Shown: positions 8,691 to 17,165, counted from the stretch's first letter. The stretch: DNA of 39,385 nucleotides from an uncultured Planctomycetota bacterium (GCA_900317365.1 ONGM01000255.1:1-39385), one strand, 5' to 3'. Translations and numbers: made by a program. Notes: generated from the letters alone by a model not told the origin.

Positions 8691-9683
8691 ATGAAAAAGA
8701 GACTTTTAACGGGTCTTCAACCCAGCGGCGAACTGACGATCGGCAATTACATCGGCAGTATTAAGCAAGTCGTTAATTACGCGAAAGAATACGACACGTT
8801 TCTCTTTGTGCCGGACATGCACTCGATCACGGTTCCGCAAGATCCCGTCGCACTTCACCGTCGCGTGCGCGAAATCGTAGGCATGTATCTTGCTTGCGGC
8901 GTCTCCGGCGTGGAAAACCATATCTATATCCAATCTGAAATTCCGGAACACGCGAATCTCTCTTGGATTCTTGAATGCACCGCGTATATGGGCGAGCTGT
9001 CCCGAATGACGCAGTACAAGGCGAAAACGGAAAATAAAAAGGAAAAAGAGATTCGTTGCGGACTCTTCACCTACCCCGTTCTCATGGCGGCCGACATTCT
9101 CCTTTACAACGCCCACTACGTTCCGACCGGAATCGACCAAAAGCAGCACGTGGAATTGGCGCGCAATCTTGCGCAACGTTTCAACGCGAAGTTCGGCGAG
9201 ACGTTTGTCGTGCCGGAACCGCTCATTCCGCAAGTCGGCGCCAAAATTCGCGACTTGCTCGACCCTGAAAAGAAAATGAGCAAAAGCGCCGAGAACCCCA
9301 AAGCGTCCGTCTTCCTCAGCGACTCGGAAAAAGATATTCGCAAAAAGATCATGGGCGCCGTTACCGACTCCGGCGACAAGGTCTGCTTCGACGAAGTCAA
9401 TAAGCCCGGCGTCTCGAATCTGCTCACGATCTATTCCGTTTTCAAAAACATAACGATTCCCGAAGCGGAAGCGCATTTTGAGAACGCGAGATACGGAGAT
9501 TTGAAGAAGGAAGTCGCCGAGGTTCTCGTCGAAAATTTGACGTCGCTTCAAGATCGATACGCTGAGGTTATGAAGTCGGGTCTCGTCGACGAGACGCTTG
9601 ATCGCGGGCGCGATTACGCTTCGGCGATCGCGCGCGAGACCTATCGAACCGCGCGACTTCGCGTCGGATTAGGTCGAGATTAG
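8691..9683 (+). CDS. trpS: Tryptophanyl-tRNA synthetase
   Basis: The 330-residue cytoplasmic enzyme charges tRNA-Trp with tryptophan using ATP. The class I signatures are clear: PSGELTIGNYIG (the HIGH-type motif, near the N-terminus) and KKMSKSAENP (KMSKS loop, about residue 195). The MAADILLYNAHYVPTGIDQKQHVEL segment is typical of TrpRS substrate recognition. The length fits bacterial TrpRS (about 330). The frame is open from 8661, but the ATG at 8691 follows an AAGGATC ribosome site and gives the standard MKKRLLTGLQPSG start. A promoter and a 12-bp hairpin lie in the leader; no T-box is recognisable. Confidence 0.97.
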   Translation: MKKRLLTGLQPSGELTIGNYIGSIKQVVNYAKEYDTFLFVPDMHSITVPQDPVALHRRVREIVGMYLACGVSGVENHIYIQSEIPEHANLSWILECTAYMGELSRMTQYKAKTENKKEKEIRCGLFTYPVLMAADILLYNAHYVPTGIDQKQHVELARNLAQRFNAKFGETFVVPEPLIPQVGAKIRDLLDPEKKMSKSAENPKASVFLSDSEKDIRKKIMGAVTDSGDKVCFDEVNKPGVSNLLTIYSVFKNITIPEAEAHFENARYGDLKKEVAEVLVENLTSLQDRYAEVMKSGLVDETLDRGRDYASAIARETYRTARLRVGLGRD

Positions 9684-9691
9684 TCTGACTT

Positions 9692-9720
9692 TTGGCGCCA
9701 ATTTTGCTCGTTTCTATCTG
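9692..9720 (+). promoter_or_regulatory. Candidate promoter of the EndoU-like gene
   Basis: TTGGCG (9692-9697), 17-bp spacer and TATCTG (9715-9720) lie 55 bp before the TTG start at 9775. The match is moderate. The gene could also be read through from trpS, as no terminator is obvious between 9684 and 9774. Confidence 0.35.
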
Positions 9721-9774
9721 ACCGATCCGATCCCGGATCGTCGCAAAAGAAAGAAGAAAGAAAAGAGGATTCAA

Positions 9775-10470
9775 TTGGCGACAACAATACGAACGCGAAA
9801 TGCGCGCGGCGAAATCGTCGGCGTGAAAATTCTGCAAGGTCCGCCCAAAAAACGGGATTTGTGGAATTACGTCGGTTTCGACGATCCCTATCATCCCGTT
9901 CTCTCCACGGTTAATACGCTGGAGAAATTATACGACGAATATCGATTCGTTCACGAACAGTTGGCGCTCAACGAGACGCGCGCGGGATTCAACCTCGTTG
10001 ATCCGGAAACGACGCGGCATATTCTTGAGGGCGTTCCAATCACGCGCATTGTTCGCGCAAAGTCCCCAACGGGCAAAGGCTACGAGAAAACGACGACGAT
10101 TTCCGGATGGAGCGGCGGACACGGAAATCCCGAAGCGGCAAAGTTCGGCAAAACGCAAATTCCGAGCTACTGGACGAACGAACGTTTCATGTTTGAGGTC
10201 TCCGACGTCTTGGCGAGCGATTCAACGCGATGGTTCAAGCAAGATTCCTCGCCTACCTTCATTTCAAAGGACGACTCCGTTGAACGATACGTTTGCGTCG
10301 AAGAGCGCTACGGCGTCCCAATTCGAGTCGTCGCCGATAAGGTCGAAGACGGGTTCCGTTGCGTTACCGCGTTTCCGGATTACAGCGACTTCCCCATCGA
10401 TCAACGCTCCGGAGTCGTGAAATCGGAAAAGAACGACGCTGCGGACGAAAAATCTCAAAAGTCGTCCTAA
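9775..10470 (+). CDS. EndoU-family nuclease-like protein, standalone
   Basis: The 231-residue product carries a bacterial EndoU-type domain from about residue 78 to 204. It shows RHILEG with His82, GWSGGHG with His116, FGKTQIP with Lys126, a W-T-N-E segment, EVSDVL, and the closing VPIRVVADKV...CVTAFP pattern. In bacteria this domain is best known as the C-terminal RNase toxin of contact-dependent and polymorphic toxin systems. Here there is no secretion or delivery domain: the N-terminal 75 residues are short, charged and without a signal peptide. No immunity-like gene is adjacent. The start is a TTG preceded by AGAGGA. It may be an intracellular RNase or an orphaned toxin module. The catalytic-residue assignment is from motif memory only. 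Confidence 0.75.
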   Translation: MATTIRTRNARGEIVGVKILQGPPKKRDLWNYVGFDDPYHPVLSTVNTLEKLYDEYRFVHEQLALNETRAGFNLVDPETTRHILEGVPITRIVRAKSPTGKGYEKTTTISGWSGGHGNPEAAKFGKTQIPSYWTNERFMFEVSDVLASDSTRWFKQDSSPTFISKDDSVERYVCVEERYGVPIRVVADKVEDGFRCVTAFPDYSDFPIDQRSGVVKSEKNDAADEKSQKSS

Positions 10471-10495
10471 CGCCAACCGTCAAAACGAACGAAAA

Positions 10496-10534
10496 AGAAA
10501 AAGGGGCTTCCGAACGATCGGAAGTCCCTTTTTT
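10496..10534. terminator. Bidirectional intrinsic terminator
   Basis: A 12-bp stem (10501-10512 with 10519-10530, one G-U pair) with a 6-nt loop is flanked by T-runs on both strands (TTTTTT on plus, T-rich on minus). It separates the convergent EndoU-like and SGNH-hydrolase genes. Confidence 0.85.
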
Positions 10535-10585
10535 ATGAAGAAAACTCTTCTCCATGATTCAAGCGTCGCTATTCAGTCGTCGCCG

Positions 10586-11458
10586 TTATTCAGGCAAAAC
10601 GACGACTTGGTCGGCGACTTTCTCTAAATACTCGGCTTCCTCCGCCGTCAATTTGTACTCTTTGCCGAACTTCGAAAGCTTTTCGTATACGCCGACAGGC
10701 GATTCTCCGGTGATCGTCTTGTAGAACATGCAACCGCCAAGATACGTGCCTAACGGATTCGGATGGTACGGCGTGTTCTTGCCTTCGTCGCAGAACAGAT
10801 TGTACTTGTCGCCGACCGTGAAAAATCCTTTACCGACGGGAACAACGGTCGAATCGGTCAGTTTTGCCAGCTGATCGTAACCGCCTTGAATACCGTCTTT
10901 CAACGCTTCGACCGTCTCTTGATTCGGCGCCTTATAACGCTTTTCCCACGACTTCAGAACGGCCTCGCGACGCTCGGGATCGTCTCCGTAACCTTCAAAC
11001 ATTCCGTCGCAACGCTCCCACGTCTGATACAGGAGAATTTTCGTCGTCGGATTGTTTTGTCGAATCATTTCGGCGAGTTTTTGACCGTATTCTAAAAACT
11101 CGGCTCGATCGGAAACCGCGCCGGAACTGTACTCTTGGAGAACGACGTAATCCCATTTCTGGGACGCGATGACTTCCGGAGTCGGTTTGTCCTTAGATTT
11201 CGCGGGAAGCTCGCCTTTAAAATGCTGACGGAACCGCCAGCCGCCCGGCGCCATGCGCACGGCTTTCGCAGAATATCCCGACGCGTTGAGCATGTCCTGA
11301 ACCGTGTCGTTCAAGGAGTTGTAGAACGTAAAACTGTTCCCTATGAAGAGAATCTTCAACTGCTCTTTCGGCTCTTGATTCGAGTCTTCCGCGCGCGCGC
11401 CAAGCATAACGCCAAAAACGCAACACAGCGCGACCGCCAATCGTAACGCGTTTCTCAT
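10586..11458 (-). CDS. Secreted SGNH/GDSL-type hydrolase (DUF4886-like)
   Basis: The 290-residue protein starts with a signal peptide (about residues 1-23, ending GARA). It then has the block I motif FIGNSFTF, placing the nucleophile Ser at residue 42. A WDYVVLQEYS segment and a late YHPNPLGTYLGG segment with a probable catalytic His complete an SGNH-hydrolase pattern. Such enzymes act as esterases or deacetylases on carbohydrates or other exported substrates. The closest annotation I know is the DUF4886 group. Its start has an AAAGGA ribosome site and lies 44 bp after the aldolase gene, so the two may be co-transcribed from the promoter at 12589. The substrate is unknown. Confidence 0.8.
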   Translation of the reverse strand: MRNALRLAVALCCVFGVMLGARAEDSNQEPKEQLKILFIGNSFTFYNSLNDTVQDMLNASGYSAKAVRMAPGGWRFRQHFKGELPAKSKDKPTPEVIASQKWDYVVLQEYSSGAVSDRAEFLEYGQKLAEMIRQNNPTTKILLYQTWERCDGMFEGYGDDPERREAVLKSWEKRYKAPNQETVEALKDGIQGGYDQLAKLTDSTVVPVGKGFFTVGDKYNLFCDEGKNTPYHPNPLGTYLGGCMFYKTITGESPVGVYEKLSKFGKEYKLTAEEAEYLEKVADQVVVLPE

Positions 11459-11502
11459 CTCTATATCCTTTCACTACAGAATCGAACGTCGACTCGCGTT
11501 CG

Positions 11503-12465
11503 TCAGTACTTAACGCACAGATGAATGGCAAATCCGCCGATTTCGTCGTTAATGTACGCGGCGATCATCTCGCCGGCGTCGTTGGTCTTGAAAAAACGGA
11601 ACGAGTAACCGCGACGTTCCAAATGATAGATCGCGCGCTTCATTGAGTTCGTCGCGATCGCAATGTGCCCGTTCGCGCCGAAGCTCGGCTTCTTCATCGC
11701 TTCAACGGCGGATCCTCCGAAGAACGAAATATCGATCTCACGCGTATTGAATCGGAAAATCTTCGCAAAGTCGGTCGCCGCCGCTTGTGCTTCGTCGACC
11801 GATTGGCAGTTGATTCCGACGTGCCCCATTGTAAATCCGAGCGAAATATCGATCGCGCGTTCCGCCGTCGCCGTAATCGCGTCCCAATCTTCGTTTTCTA
11901 CGGCCGCGCTCGGCGTCAAAAAACTTCCGCCGATCGCGAAAACGGCTTTGCTGCTCGCGTACGTCGACAAATTGCTAAAATTCACTCCCCCGGTGGGCGT
12001 GAATCGCACGTCGGCAAAAGGACCGCGCAACGCGTTAATCATTTCGAGTCCGCCGGAAAGATCCGCAGGAAAGAACTTCACGACGTTGAGTCCGAAAGAA
12101 CGCGCGGCTTCGATTTCCGTCGCCGACGTCGCGCCGGGAATGACCGCGACTTCGCGCTCGCGACACAGTCGGACCGTCTCGGGACAAATTCCCGGACAAA
12201 CGATAAAATCGGCGCCTGCGTCGATCGCGCGCTCGGCGTCGCGCGCGTTATGAACCGTGCCGGCGCCGACCAGCCCGTCGGGAGACGCTTCGCGCGCCGC
12301 GACAAGAGATTCGAACGCGCTCGCGTCGCGCAACGTAACTTCCACCGCGTCGATTCCGCCTTTCGAAAGCGCTCGAACGATCGGCGCCGCTTTCGATGGG
12401 TCTTTGACGTTGATTAGCGGGAGAAGCCCGATCTTTTCTATGAGTTCCAAAGCGTCTTTGCGCAT
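11503..12465 (-). CDS. eda: KDPG/KHG aldolase fused to a VOC (glyoxalase-like) domain
   Basis: The first about 205 residues are a 2-dehydro-3-deoxy-phosphogluconate aldolase. They show EVTLR with the conserved Glu, GAGTV, and the Schiff-base lysine segment NVVKFFPAD, followed by FTPTGGV. This enzyme splits KDPG to pyruvate and glyceraldehyde-3-phosphate in hexuronate and Entner-Doudoroff catabolism. The remaining about 110 residues begin at GHVGINC and look like one VOC/glyoxalase-fold module of unknown role. The family is usually about 210 residues; the longer fused form is known in other anaerobes. The frame is open to a TTG at 12480, but the ATG at 12465 sits 7 nt after GGAG and was chosen. 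Confidence 0.88.
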   Translation of the reverse strand: MRKDALELIEKIGLLPLINVKDPSKAAPIVRALSKGGIDAVEVTLRDASAFESLVAAREASPDGLVGAGTVHNARDAERAIDAGADFIVCPGICPETVRLCREREVAVIPGATSATEIEAARSFGLNVVKFFPADLSGGLEMINALRGPFADVRFTPTGGVNFSNLSTYASSKAVFAIGGSFLTPSAAVENEDWDAITATAERAIDISLGFTMGHVGINCQSVDEAQAAATDFAKIFRFNTREIDISFFGGSAVEAMKKPSFGANGHIAIATNSMKRAIYHLERRGYSFRFFKTNDAGEMIAAYINDEIGGFAIHLCVKY

Positions 12466-12493
12466 GATTTCACTCCGCAATATGACTCGTTAA

Positions 12494-12516
12494 TTGTGTG
12501 CCACTGAGTTGTGTGC
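12494..12516. repeat. Short direct repeat in the aldolase leader
   Basis: TTGTGTGC occurs at 12494-12501 and again at 12509-12516, so the repeat units start 15 bp apart. The pair lies between the minus-strand aldolase promoter and its start codon. Two identical half-sites at this spacing might bind a regulator, but nothing else in the sequence supports that. Confidence 0.4.
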
Positions 12517-12588
12517 AATCGATCGTTTCCGAATCGTTGAGTTCCCGCTTTCAAGGGGACGCCCCTCGTCGGCGCGCTCAACACAAGT

Positions 12589-12616
12589 ATTATATGGAGT
12601 CTCAACAAATCGTCAA
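12589..12616 (-). promoter_or_regulatory. Promoter of the KDPG aldolase/SGNH unit
   Basis: On the minus strand there is TTGACG (12611-12616), a 16-bp spacer and perfect TATAAT (12589-12594). This leaves a leader of about 115 nt before the aldolase ATG at 12465. It is arranged back to back with the lipoprotein promoter at 12659, with 42 bp between the two -35 boxes. Confidence 0.7.
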
Positions 12617-12658
12617 ACCGTTCCGTATTGTTATCAAGCCCCTCGGCGCTCTATGGGT

Positions 12659-12687
12659 TTGACAAATTGCGTGCGTCGTCATATACT
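12659..12687 (+). promoter_or_regulatory. Consensus promoter of the lipoprotein gene
   Basis: A perfect TTGACA (12659-12664), an ideal 17-bp spacer and TATACT (12682-12687) lie about 80 bp upstream of the ATG at 12766. It is one of the closest matches to a housekeeping promoter in the window. Confidence 0.75.
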
Positions 12688-12765
12688 CTTGAAAGCCAGC
12701 GTTCGTACTTTTTTAACCTGAGCGCGCGGCGTCGCATCCATTTCAATCGAAGAAGGACGCTTCCT

Positions 12766-15180
12766 ATGGAAACAACGTTCGTTAGTTTTAGGTCGCGCAT
12801 CGCGCTTATCGCCATTGTTCTGACGTCGCTTTGCGCATCGCAAATCGCGTGCGATCACAATCAGCAAGATCAGTACGGCGCGGATCAGGGCAAAACGGTC
12901 AAAGATAAGCAGTTTCAAAACCGAACGCTGATCGATCAAGTCGTCTCTACGGCGGAAAATCAGGATAATTTTCCTGATCTATCCTATTTGAGCAGCACGC
13001 TCGGACGACTTAATCCGTGGCTTCAAACTCGTCAGGAAATGAAGGACGTTGAAACCGACCCCGAATACGACGCCCTTTCAAAAGAGATCGTAACGCTAAT
13101 CGAAGCGTCTAAACGCGCGAACGAACTCGTCTCGCTCTTTACCGACGACGCCAAGACTCCGGAGGCGAAGAATTGCGAAGAACTTCAAGACGTCCTCAAA
13201 ACGTGCGAAACGCAACTTCATAAGTTGGCGATCGCGCTCAAAGCAAACGTCCTCGTCTCCTTCGAGCGTTTCGTTGCCGACGTCGAAGAAAAACTCGAAA
13301 CCGCCCGTGAATTCCAATTCGCCGACCCTGTCGAAATCTTCAGAACGCAACTGCGTCAGGTCGCGGCGCAAGAATCTTACGCGTTGTTTAACTTCTCGAC
13401 TCTCACGGAAGGTTTGACCGACTACAATCGTCTCCTCAAAATTGACGAAAAAATCTTCCTGCCGCAAGACTCCGAATTCCTCCGAGGACAAATCTGGCTC
13501 AGGGACGCTTTCAGTTGGGGAAAAGGCTCTAAACAAGACGACATGGAAATCGTCAAACGACTCTTCGATTGGACGATCAAAAACGTCGTCTTTTCGAATC
13601 GCGAAATTGGACCGACAGGCCCGATCGAGCCGCTCGTTTGGCAAACTTTGCTACTCGGCCAAGGCTCCCCGATGGACCGCGCGATCGTCTTTATTGAACT
13701 CTTGCGCCAACATCGACTCGACGCCTTCGTTCTTCGCCCGCAAAACGACAATTCGGAAGACGGCTCGGCGTTTCCGCTCGTCGTCGGCGTGCGGCTCGAA
13801 GGAGAAACATACCTCTTCTCCCCGGAACTTGGACTCCCATTCGTTGCAAACGATTCGGACGCCCTTGTAGTCGACGGCGGGTTGAACGTCCAAAAGATCG
13901 CCACCTTATCGCAAGTCGCTAAGGACGACTCGATTCTCCGTAAGTTCGACCTTCCCGATCTTCCGTACAACGCCAAAGCGGAAGATTTCGTCAATATGAC
14001 GGCGTTTGTTCCGTCGACCCCGTTCCTATGCGCCGCAAGAATGAACCCGCTGGAACAGGAGTTTAGCGGAAAAGTCAACACGGTTCTTTCGACTCCGTAC
14101 GCGTCGCAACGAGAACGGATTCTCGAACTCGACGGCATCGCCGACGTTCAACGACTTCACGAAGCGGACGCGCCTATTCTCGAACACGTCCTCTTCCCGT
14201 TCGAATCGGAAATCCTCACCGCAATCTACATGACGCCCCTCGAACAATCCGACAATCTCGAAGTGAGCGCGTCGACGGATCGAACGGAAAATCCCGACGC
14301 CACGAAGGTCGAGAACTACACCGGCTCCAAGGCGTTTTCTGGAAACGCGTCCGGCGCGCGAAAAGCTGCAATCGCGCCCCTCTGGATCGGGAAAATTAAA
14401 TACATACGCGGTGATTTCGTCGACGAAAACGGCGCCACGACATGGTTCTTACACGGTCGAATTTCCGATCGCGCGCTACGTTTGGAAGAATCAAACGCGC
14501 AAAAAACGGTTCTCGCCCGCCTCAACGAATTCACCGAAGCGAGAGCGCAAACCGGAGCGCAACCGACCGAAGAAGAACTTCAACGTTACGCAAACGAGAC
14601 GATGAGCGCGCTACGCTTCGATATCGCGACAAAGCGCTTTCTTAAAGTCGTAACGAGCTATTACCTCGCGCTACTTTCCGACGCCAGCGGCAACGAATCC
14701 GCCACGATGGATCGACTGGTCGACGAATCTCTGCGCGTTACGAACGCTAACGAGTCCTATGCAAACGATTTCAAACGCGCCGCAACTTACCTGCGCGCAA
14801 GAATCCTTGAAAGCGAAGGCTCGTTCCCCGCCGCAATCGCGAACTATCGCAACACCAACGAACGGGGTTCCATTGTCCGCGCCAAGTGGCTCGCCGATCT
14901 CACCGGAAACAAGCTTGACCTCGCTCCCGACCAAGAAACAACGTCCGAAAAAACTGACGCGGAAGCTAGCGCGGAAACTAACGCTTCCGAACAACCTGCC
15001 GATGAAACCGTCGAAGAAACGACGCCTCCGCAACCCGAGCCTCAAACTGCGGATCAAACGGAAGAATCGCCAAATTCGAACGACCTACCCGATCAAAATC
15101 AGGCGACCGACGAAGAGCCTTCAAACGCCGAAGAGAACCCCGCCCAATCTGAGGACGCTCAAAACGGCGGCGCCGAATAA
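12766..15180 (+). CDS. Exported lipoprotein-like protein with transglutaminase-like domain and acidic tail
   Basis: The 804-residue product begins with a hydrophobic export signal and a Cys near residue 30 (SQIAC), a possible but atypical lipobox. Around residues 260-330 is a transglutaminase-like fold (DWTIKNVVF...GSPMDRAIVFIELLRQHRLDAFVL). The position where active members carry the catalytic Cys appears to be Met or Ser here, so the domain is probably non-catalytic. The last about 75 residues are a low-complexity Glu/Pro/Gln-rich tail. I recall proteins of this kind as common and functionally undefined in planctomycetes; a cell-envelope role is inferred. The frame is open from 12628, but the ATG at 12766 follows AGAAGGACG and starts the signal, downstream of a consensus promoter. 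Confidence 0.8.
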   Translation: METTFVSFRSRIALIAIVLTSLCASQIACDHNQQDQYGADQGKTVKDKQFQNRTLIDQVVSTAENQDNFPDLSYLSSTLGRLNPWLQTRQEMKDVETDPEYDALSKEIVTLIEASKRANELVSLFTDDAKTPEAKNCEELQDVLKTCETQLHKLAIALKANVLVSFERFVADVEEKLETAREFQFADPVEIFRTQLRQVAAQESYALFNFSTLTEGLTDYNRLLKIDEKIFLPQDSEFLRGQIWLRDAFSWGKGSKQDDMEIVKRLFDWTIKNVVFSNREIGPTGPIEPLVWQTLLLGQGSPMDRAIVFIELLRQHRLDAFVLRPQNDNSEDGSAFPLVVGVRLEGETYLFSPELGLPFVANDSDALVVDGGLNVQKIATLSQVAKDDSILRKFDLPDLPYNAKAEDFVNMTAFVPSTPFLCAARMNPLEQEFSGKVNTVLSTPYASQRERILELDGIADVQRLHEADAPILEHVLFPFESEILTAIYMTPLEQSDNLEVSASTDRTENPDATKVENYTGSKAFSGNASGARKAAIAPLWIGKIKYIRGDFVDENGATTWFLHGRISDRALRLEESNAQKTVLARLNEFTEARAQTGAQPTEEELQRYANETMSALRFDIATKRFLKVVTSYYLALLSDASGNESATMDRLVDESLRVTNANESYANDFKRAATYLRARILESEGSFPAAIANYRNTNERGSIVRAKWLADLTGNKLDLAPDQETTSEKTDAEASAETNASEQPADETVEETTPPQPEPQTADQTEESPNSNDLPDQNQATDEEPSNAEENPAQSEDAQNGGAE

Positions 15181-15199
15181 CGTTCTTCATCGATTCATC

Positions 15200-15240
15200 G
15201 CGCCTTGACGCCAGGCTATGTCAAGGCGCAATTCCTTCAT
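15200..15240 (+). terminator. Possible intrinsic terminator after the lipoprotein gene
   Basis: A perfect 10-bp stem (GCGCCTTGAC at 15200-15209, GTCAAGGCGC at 15220-15229) with a 10-nt loop lies 20 bp after the stop codon. The following tract is only moderately T-rich, so termination may be partial. Confidence 0.55.
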
Positions 15241-15278
15241 TTGTCCTCATTATTCGCGTTCTCCTCGAAAGGATCGCC

Positions 15279-17114
15279 ATGGAAACCTCATTTCAACGTT
15301 CCGCAACGCCTCTCGAAAAGGCTGAAGATTTTATTCAAAACGAAACCCAATTCCATCTCGGCGTCTTAACAACCGAACAATCTCACCCGAAAACGCGCAC
15401 GCTATCGCAAACCCTCGCAAAAGACGTGCCCGCCGGTATGAGACAGCTCTATTCCGTCGACGACGATATTCCGCCTGTCCTCGACAAGGTCGTTGCTTCC
15501 GACGAATACAAAAAGCTCGAAAATTCGCTCTACTCGACGCTCTCCAAAGGCGGTCGCGTGAGCTTCAGCGGTTGCGGCGCGACAGGCCGGCTCTCCATTC
15601 TCCTCGACGCCGCCAATAAGAAATTCTGTCGCGACGCCGCGGCGAAGCTTCCGAAACGCGCGGAGTTCTTCGCAAAACTCTCCGCGCAAACGAACGCGAT
15701 CATGACAGGCGGCGATTTCGCGCTCATTCGTTCGGTGGAAAGTTTTGAGGATTTCATCTCCTTTGGCAAGCGACAATTCCAAGATTCCGGTATCGGTCCG
15801 AACGACGCCCTCGTCGCTATTAGCGAAGGCGGCGAAACGTCGTCGGTCATTGGAACCATTCACGCGGCGCTCGAAGCCAATATCACGGCGTTCTTCCTCT
15901 TCAACAACCCGTCCGAACTCATGGCGGAACGCGTCGAACGTTCGCGCAAGGTCATTGAAGATCCGCGCGTAACCGTCGTCAATCTAACGACGGGTCCCAT
16001 GGCGATCGCGGGTTCCACGCGTATGCAGGCAACCACGATAGAGTTGCTCGTCGCAGGCTTTGCGTTTGAAACGGCGCTTGGTAGGCTCTTAAAGGACGCG
16101 CTCGACGATTCGGAGCGCGCGGCGCTCGGATTCGGACTCGACGTCGAGGTAAACGCGAAAGTCGCGGCGTTCCGTCAAATGCTCAAGGAGATTCGAGACG
16201 ACGCCAACGTACAAACGGCGGCGGATTACGTCGATTACGAATGCAATCTTTACAAGCAAGGCGGTCGCGTAACGTATTTCGCGCGCGATTACGCGCTCGA
16301 CGTCTTCACCGATACGACGGAACGCTCGCCGACGTTTAAGATTCCGCCGTTCCGCTCCCTCGACGAAACGGACGCGCCGGCGCCTTGGGCGTTCGTTAAG
16401 GATCCATTGCGCAACGCCAAAGACGCGTGGATCTGGCTCCTCGGCGGCGTCGAGCCGCGTTGCCTCGAATGGACGCCGGACGACTACAAAGCGATGGGCG
16501 GAACTCCGGCGCAAATCAACGATCCGCCGCAAATCGGTCGGAAAACGGTGTATCGTTTCCCGATCGGCAACGAAGAAGATCCGTCGCGTTACGAGGTTTC
16601 TCCGAACGCTGCGGTCGCCGTGCTTGCCGGTTCTGAAACTCTCATTTGGGGAGTCGAGTCCGACAAGTGGTTCGCCGCTTACGAAAAGAGCGCGGTTCCT
16701 TTCGAACAGAAGGCGGCGCTACTGATCGATAATACGCTCGACGCCAATCCGCGCGGCGAGAACGCCAAGCCGGTCGACGCTAAGGAATACGTCTTCAGAA
16801 TGGCGATTCCCGCAACGCCGCTCGACGTCTTCGCGCACATCGCGCTCAAGCTCGTCCTGAATAATATTTCCACCGCAACGATGGGAAAATTCGGACGTCT
16901 GAACGGCAACTGGATGGCGCACGTGGACGCGACGAACAAGAAGCTCATCGATCGTAGCGTCAGACTCGTTTCTGAAATCGGCAAAGTGGACTATAAAACG
17001 GCTTGCGTTACGCTCTTTGAAGCGCTTGAAGAAATGGAAGGCTGGTCGCTCGACAAGAAAAAGACGATTTCTCCCGCCGCGTACGCCGTCGAATTGCTCG
17101 CAAAACGCTCCTAA
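15279..17114 (+). CDS. Double-SIS sugar-phosphate-binding protein (MurQ/GKRP-like)
   Basis: The 611-residue protein contains SIS-fold motifs related to N-acetylmuramic acid 6-phosphate etherase. These are LTTEQSHPKT near the N-terminus, SGCGATGRLS, AISEGGETSSVIG and AGSTRMQATT. MurQ is normally about 300 residues. The length here, with a second alpha/beta half, is closer to the two-SIS architecture of glucokinase regulatory protein-type sequences. It is therefore best called a sugar-phosphate isomerase/etherase-like protein, possibly a sensor of phosphosugars rather than a MurNAc-6P etherase. The ATG at 15279 follows GAAAGGATC. The gene stands alone between a hairpin and the thi promoter. The function is not known. 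Confidence 0.8.
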   Translation: METSFQRSATPLEKAEDFIQNETQFHLGVLTTEQSHPKTRTLSQTLAKDVPAGMRQLYSVDDDIPPVLDKVVASDEYKKLENSLYSTLSKGGRVSFSGCGATGRLSILLDAANKKFCRDAAAKLPKRAEFFAKLSAQTNAIMTGGDFALIRSVESFEDFISFGKRQFQDSGIGPNDALVAISEGGETSSVIGTIHAALEANITAFFLFNNPSELMAERVERSRKVIEDPRVTVVNLTTGPMAIAGSTRMQATTIELLVAGFAFETALGRLLKDALDDSERAALGFGLDVEVNAKVAAFRQMLKEIRDDANVQTAADYVDYECNLYKQGGRVTYFARDYALDVFTDTTERSPTFKIPPFRSLDETDAPAPWAFVKDPLRNAKDAWIWLLGGVEPRCLEWTPDDYKAMGGTPAQINDPPQIGRKTVYRFPIGNEEDPSRYEVSPNAAVAVLAGSETLIWGVESDKWFAAYEKSAVPFEQKAALLIDNTLDANPRGENAKPVDAKEYVFRMAIPATPLDVFAHIALKLVLNNISTATMGKFGRLNGNWMAHVDATNKKLIDRSVRLVSEIGKVDYKTACVTLFEALEEMEGWSLDKKKTISPAAYAVELLAKRS

Positions 17115-17127
17115 CGCGCGTTGACAA

Positions 17128-17165
17128 AGCGCCGACGGGGACTTGTTTTTTCCCGCGTCGGCGCT
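17128..17165. other. Inverted repeat enclosing the thi promoter
   Basis: AGCGCCGACG-GGG (17128-17140) pairs with CCC-G-CGTCGGCGCT (17152-17165) as a 13-bp stem with one bulged G. The T-run (TTTTTT) sits in the loop, not after the stem. That is unlike a normal terminator, although it lies just after the stop of the SIS gene. The right arm abuts the TATAAT box. It might be an operator or just a transcript-end hairpin. Confidence 0.55.

Noticed and set aside
8706..9551. 281-codon minus-strand frame inside trpS
   Set aside because: It is antisense to trpS with no recognisable protein features.
11665..12417. 250-codon plus-strand frame inside the aldolase gene
   Set aside because: It is antisense to an unmistakable KDPG aldolase, and the Arg-rich composition is typical of a shadow frame.
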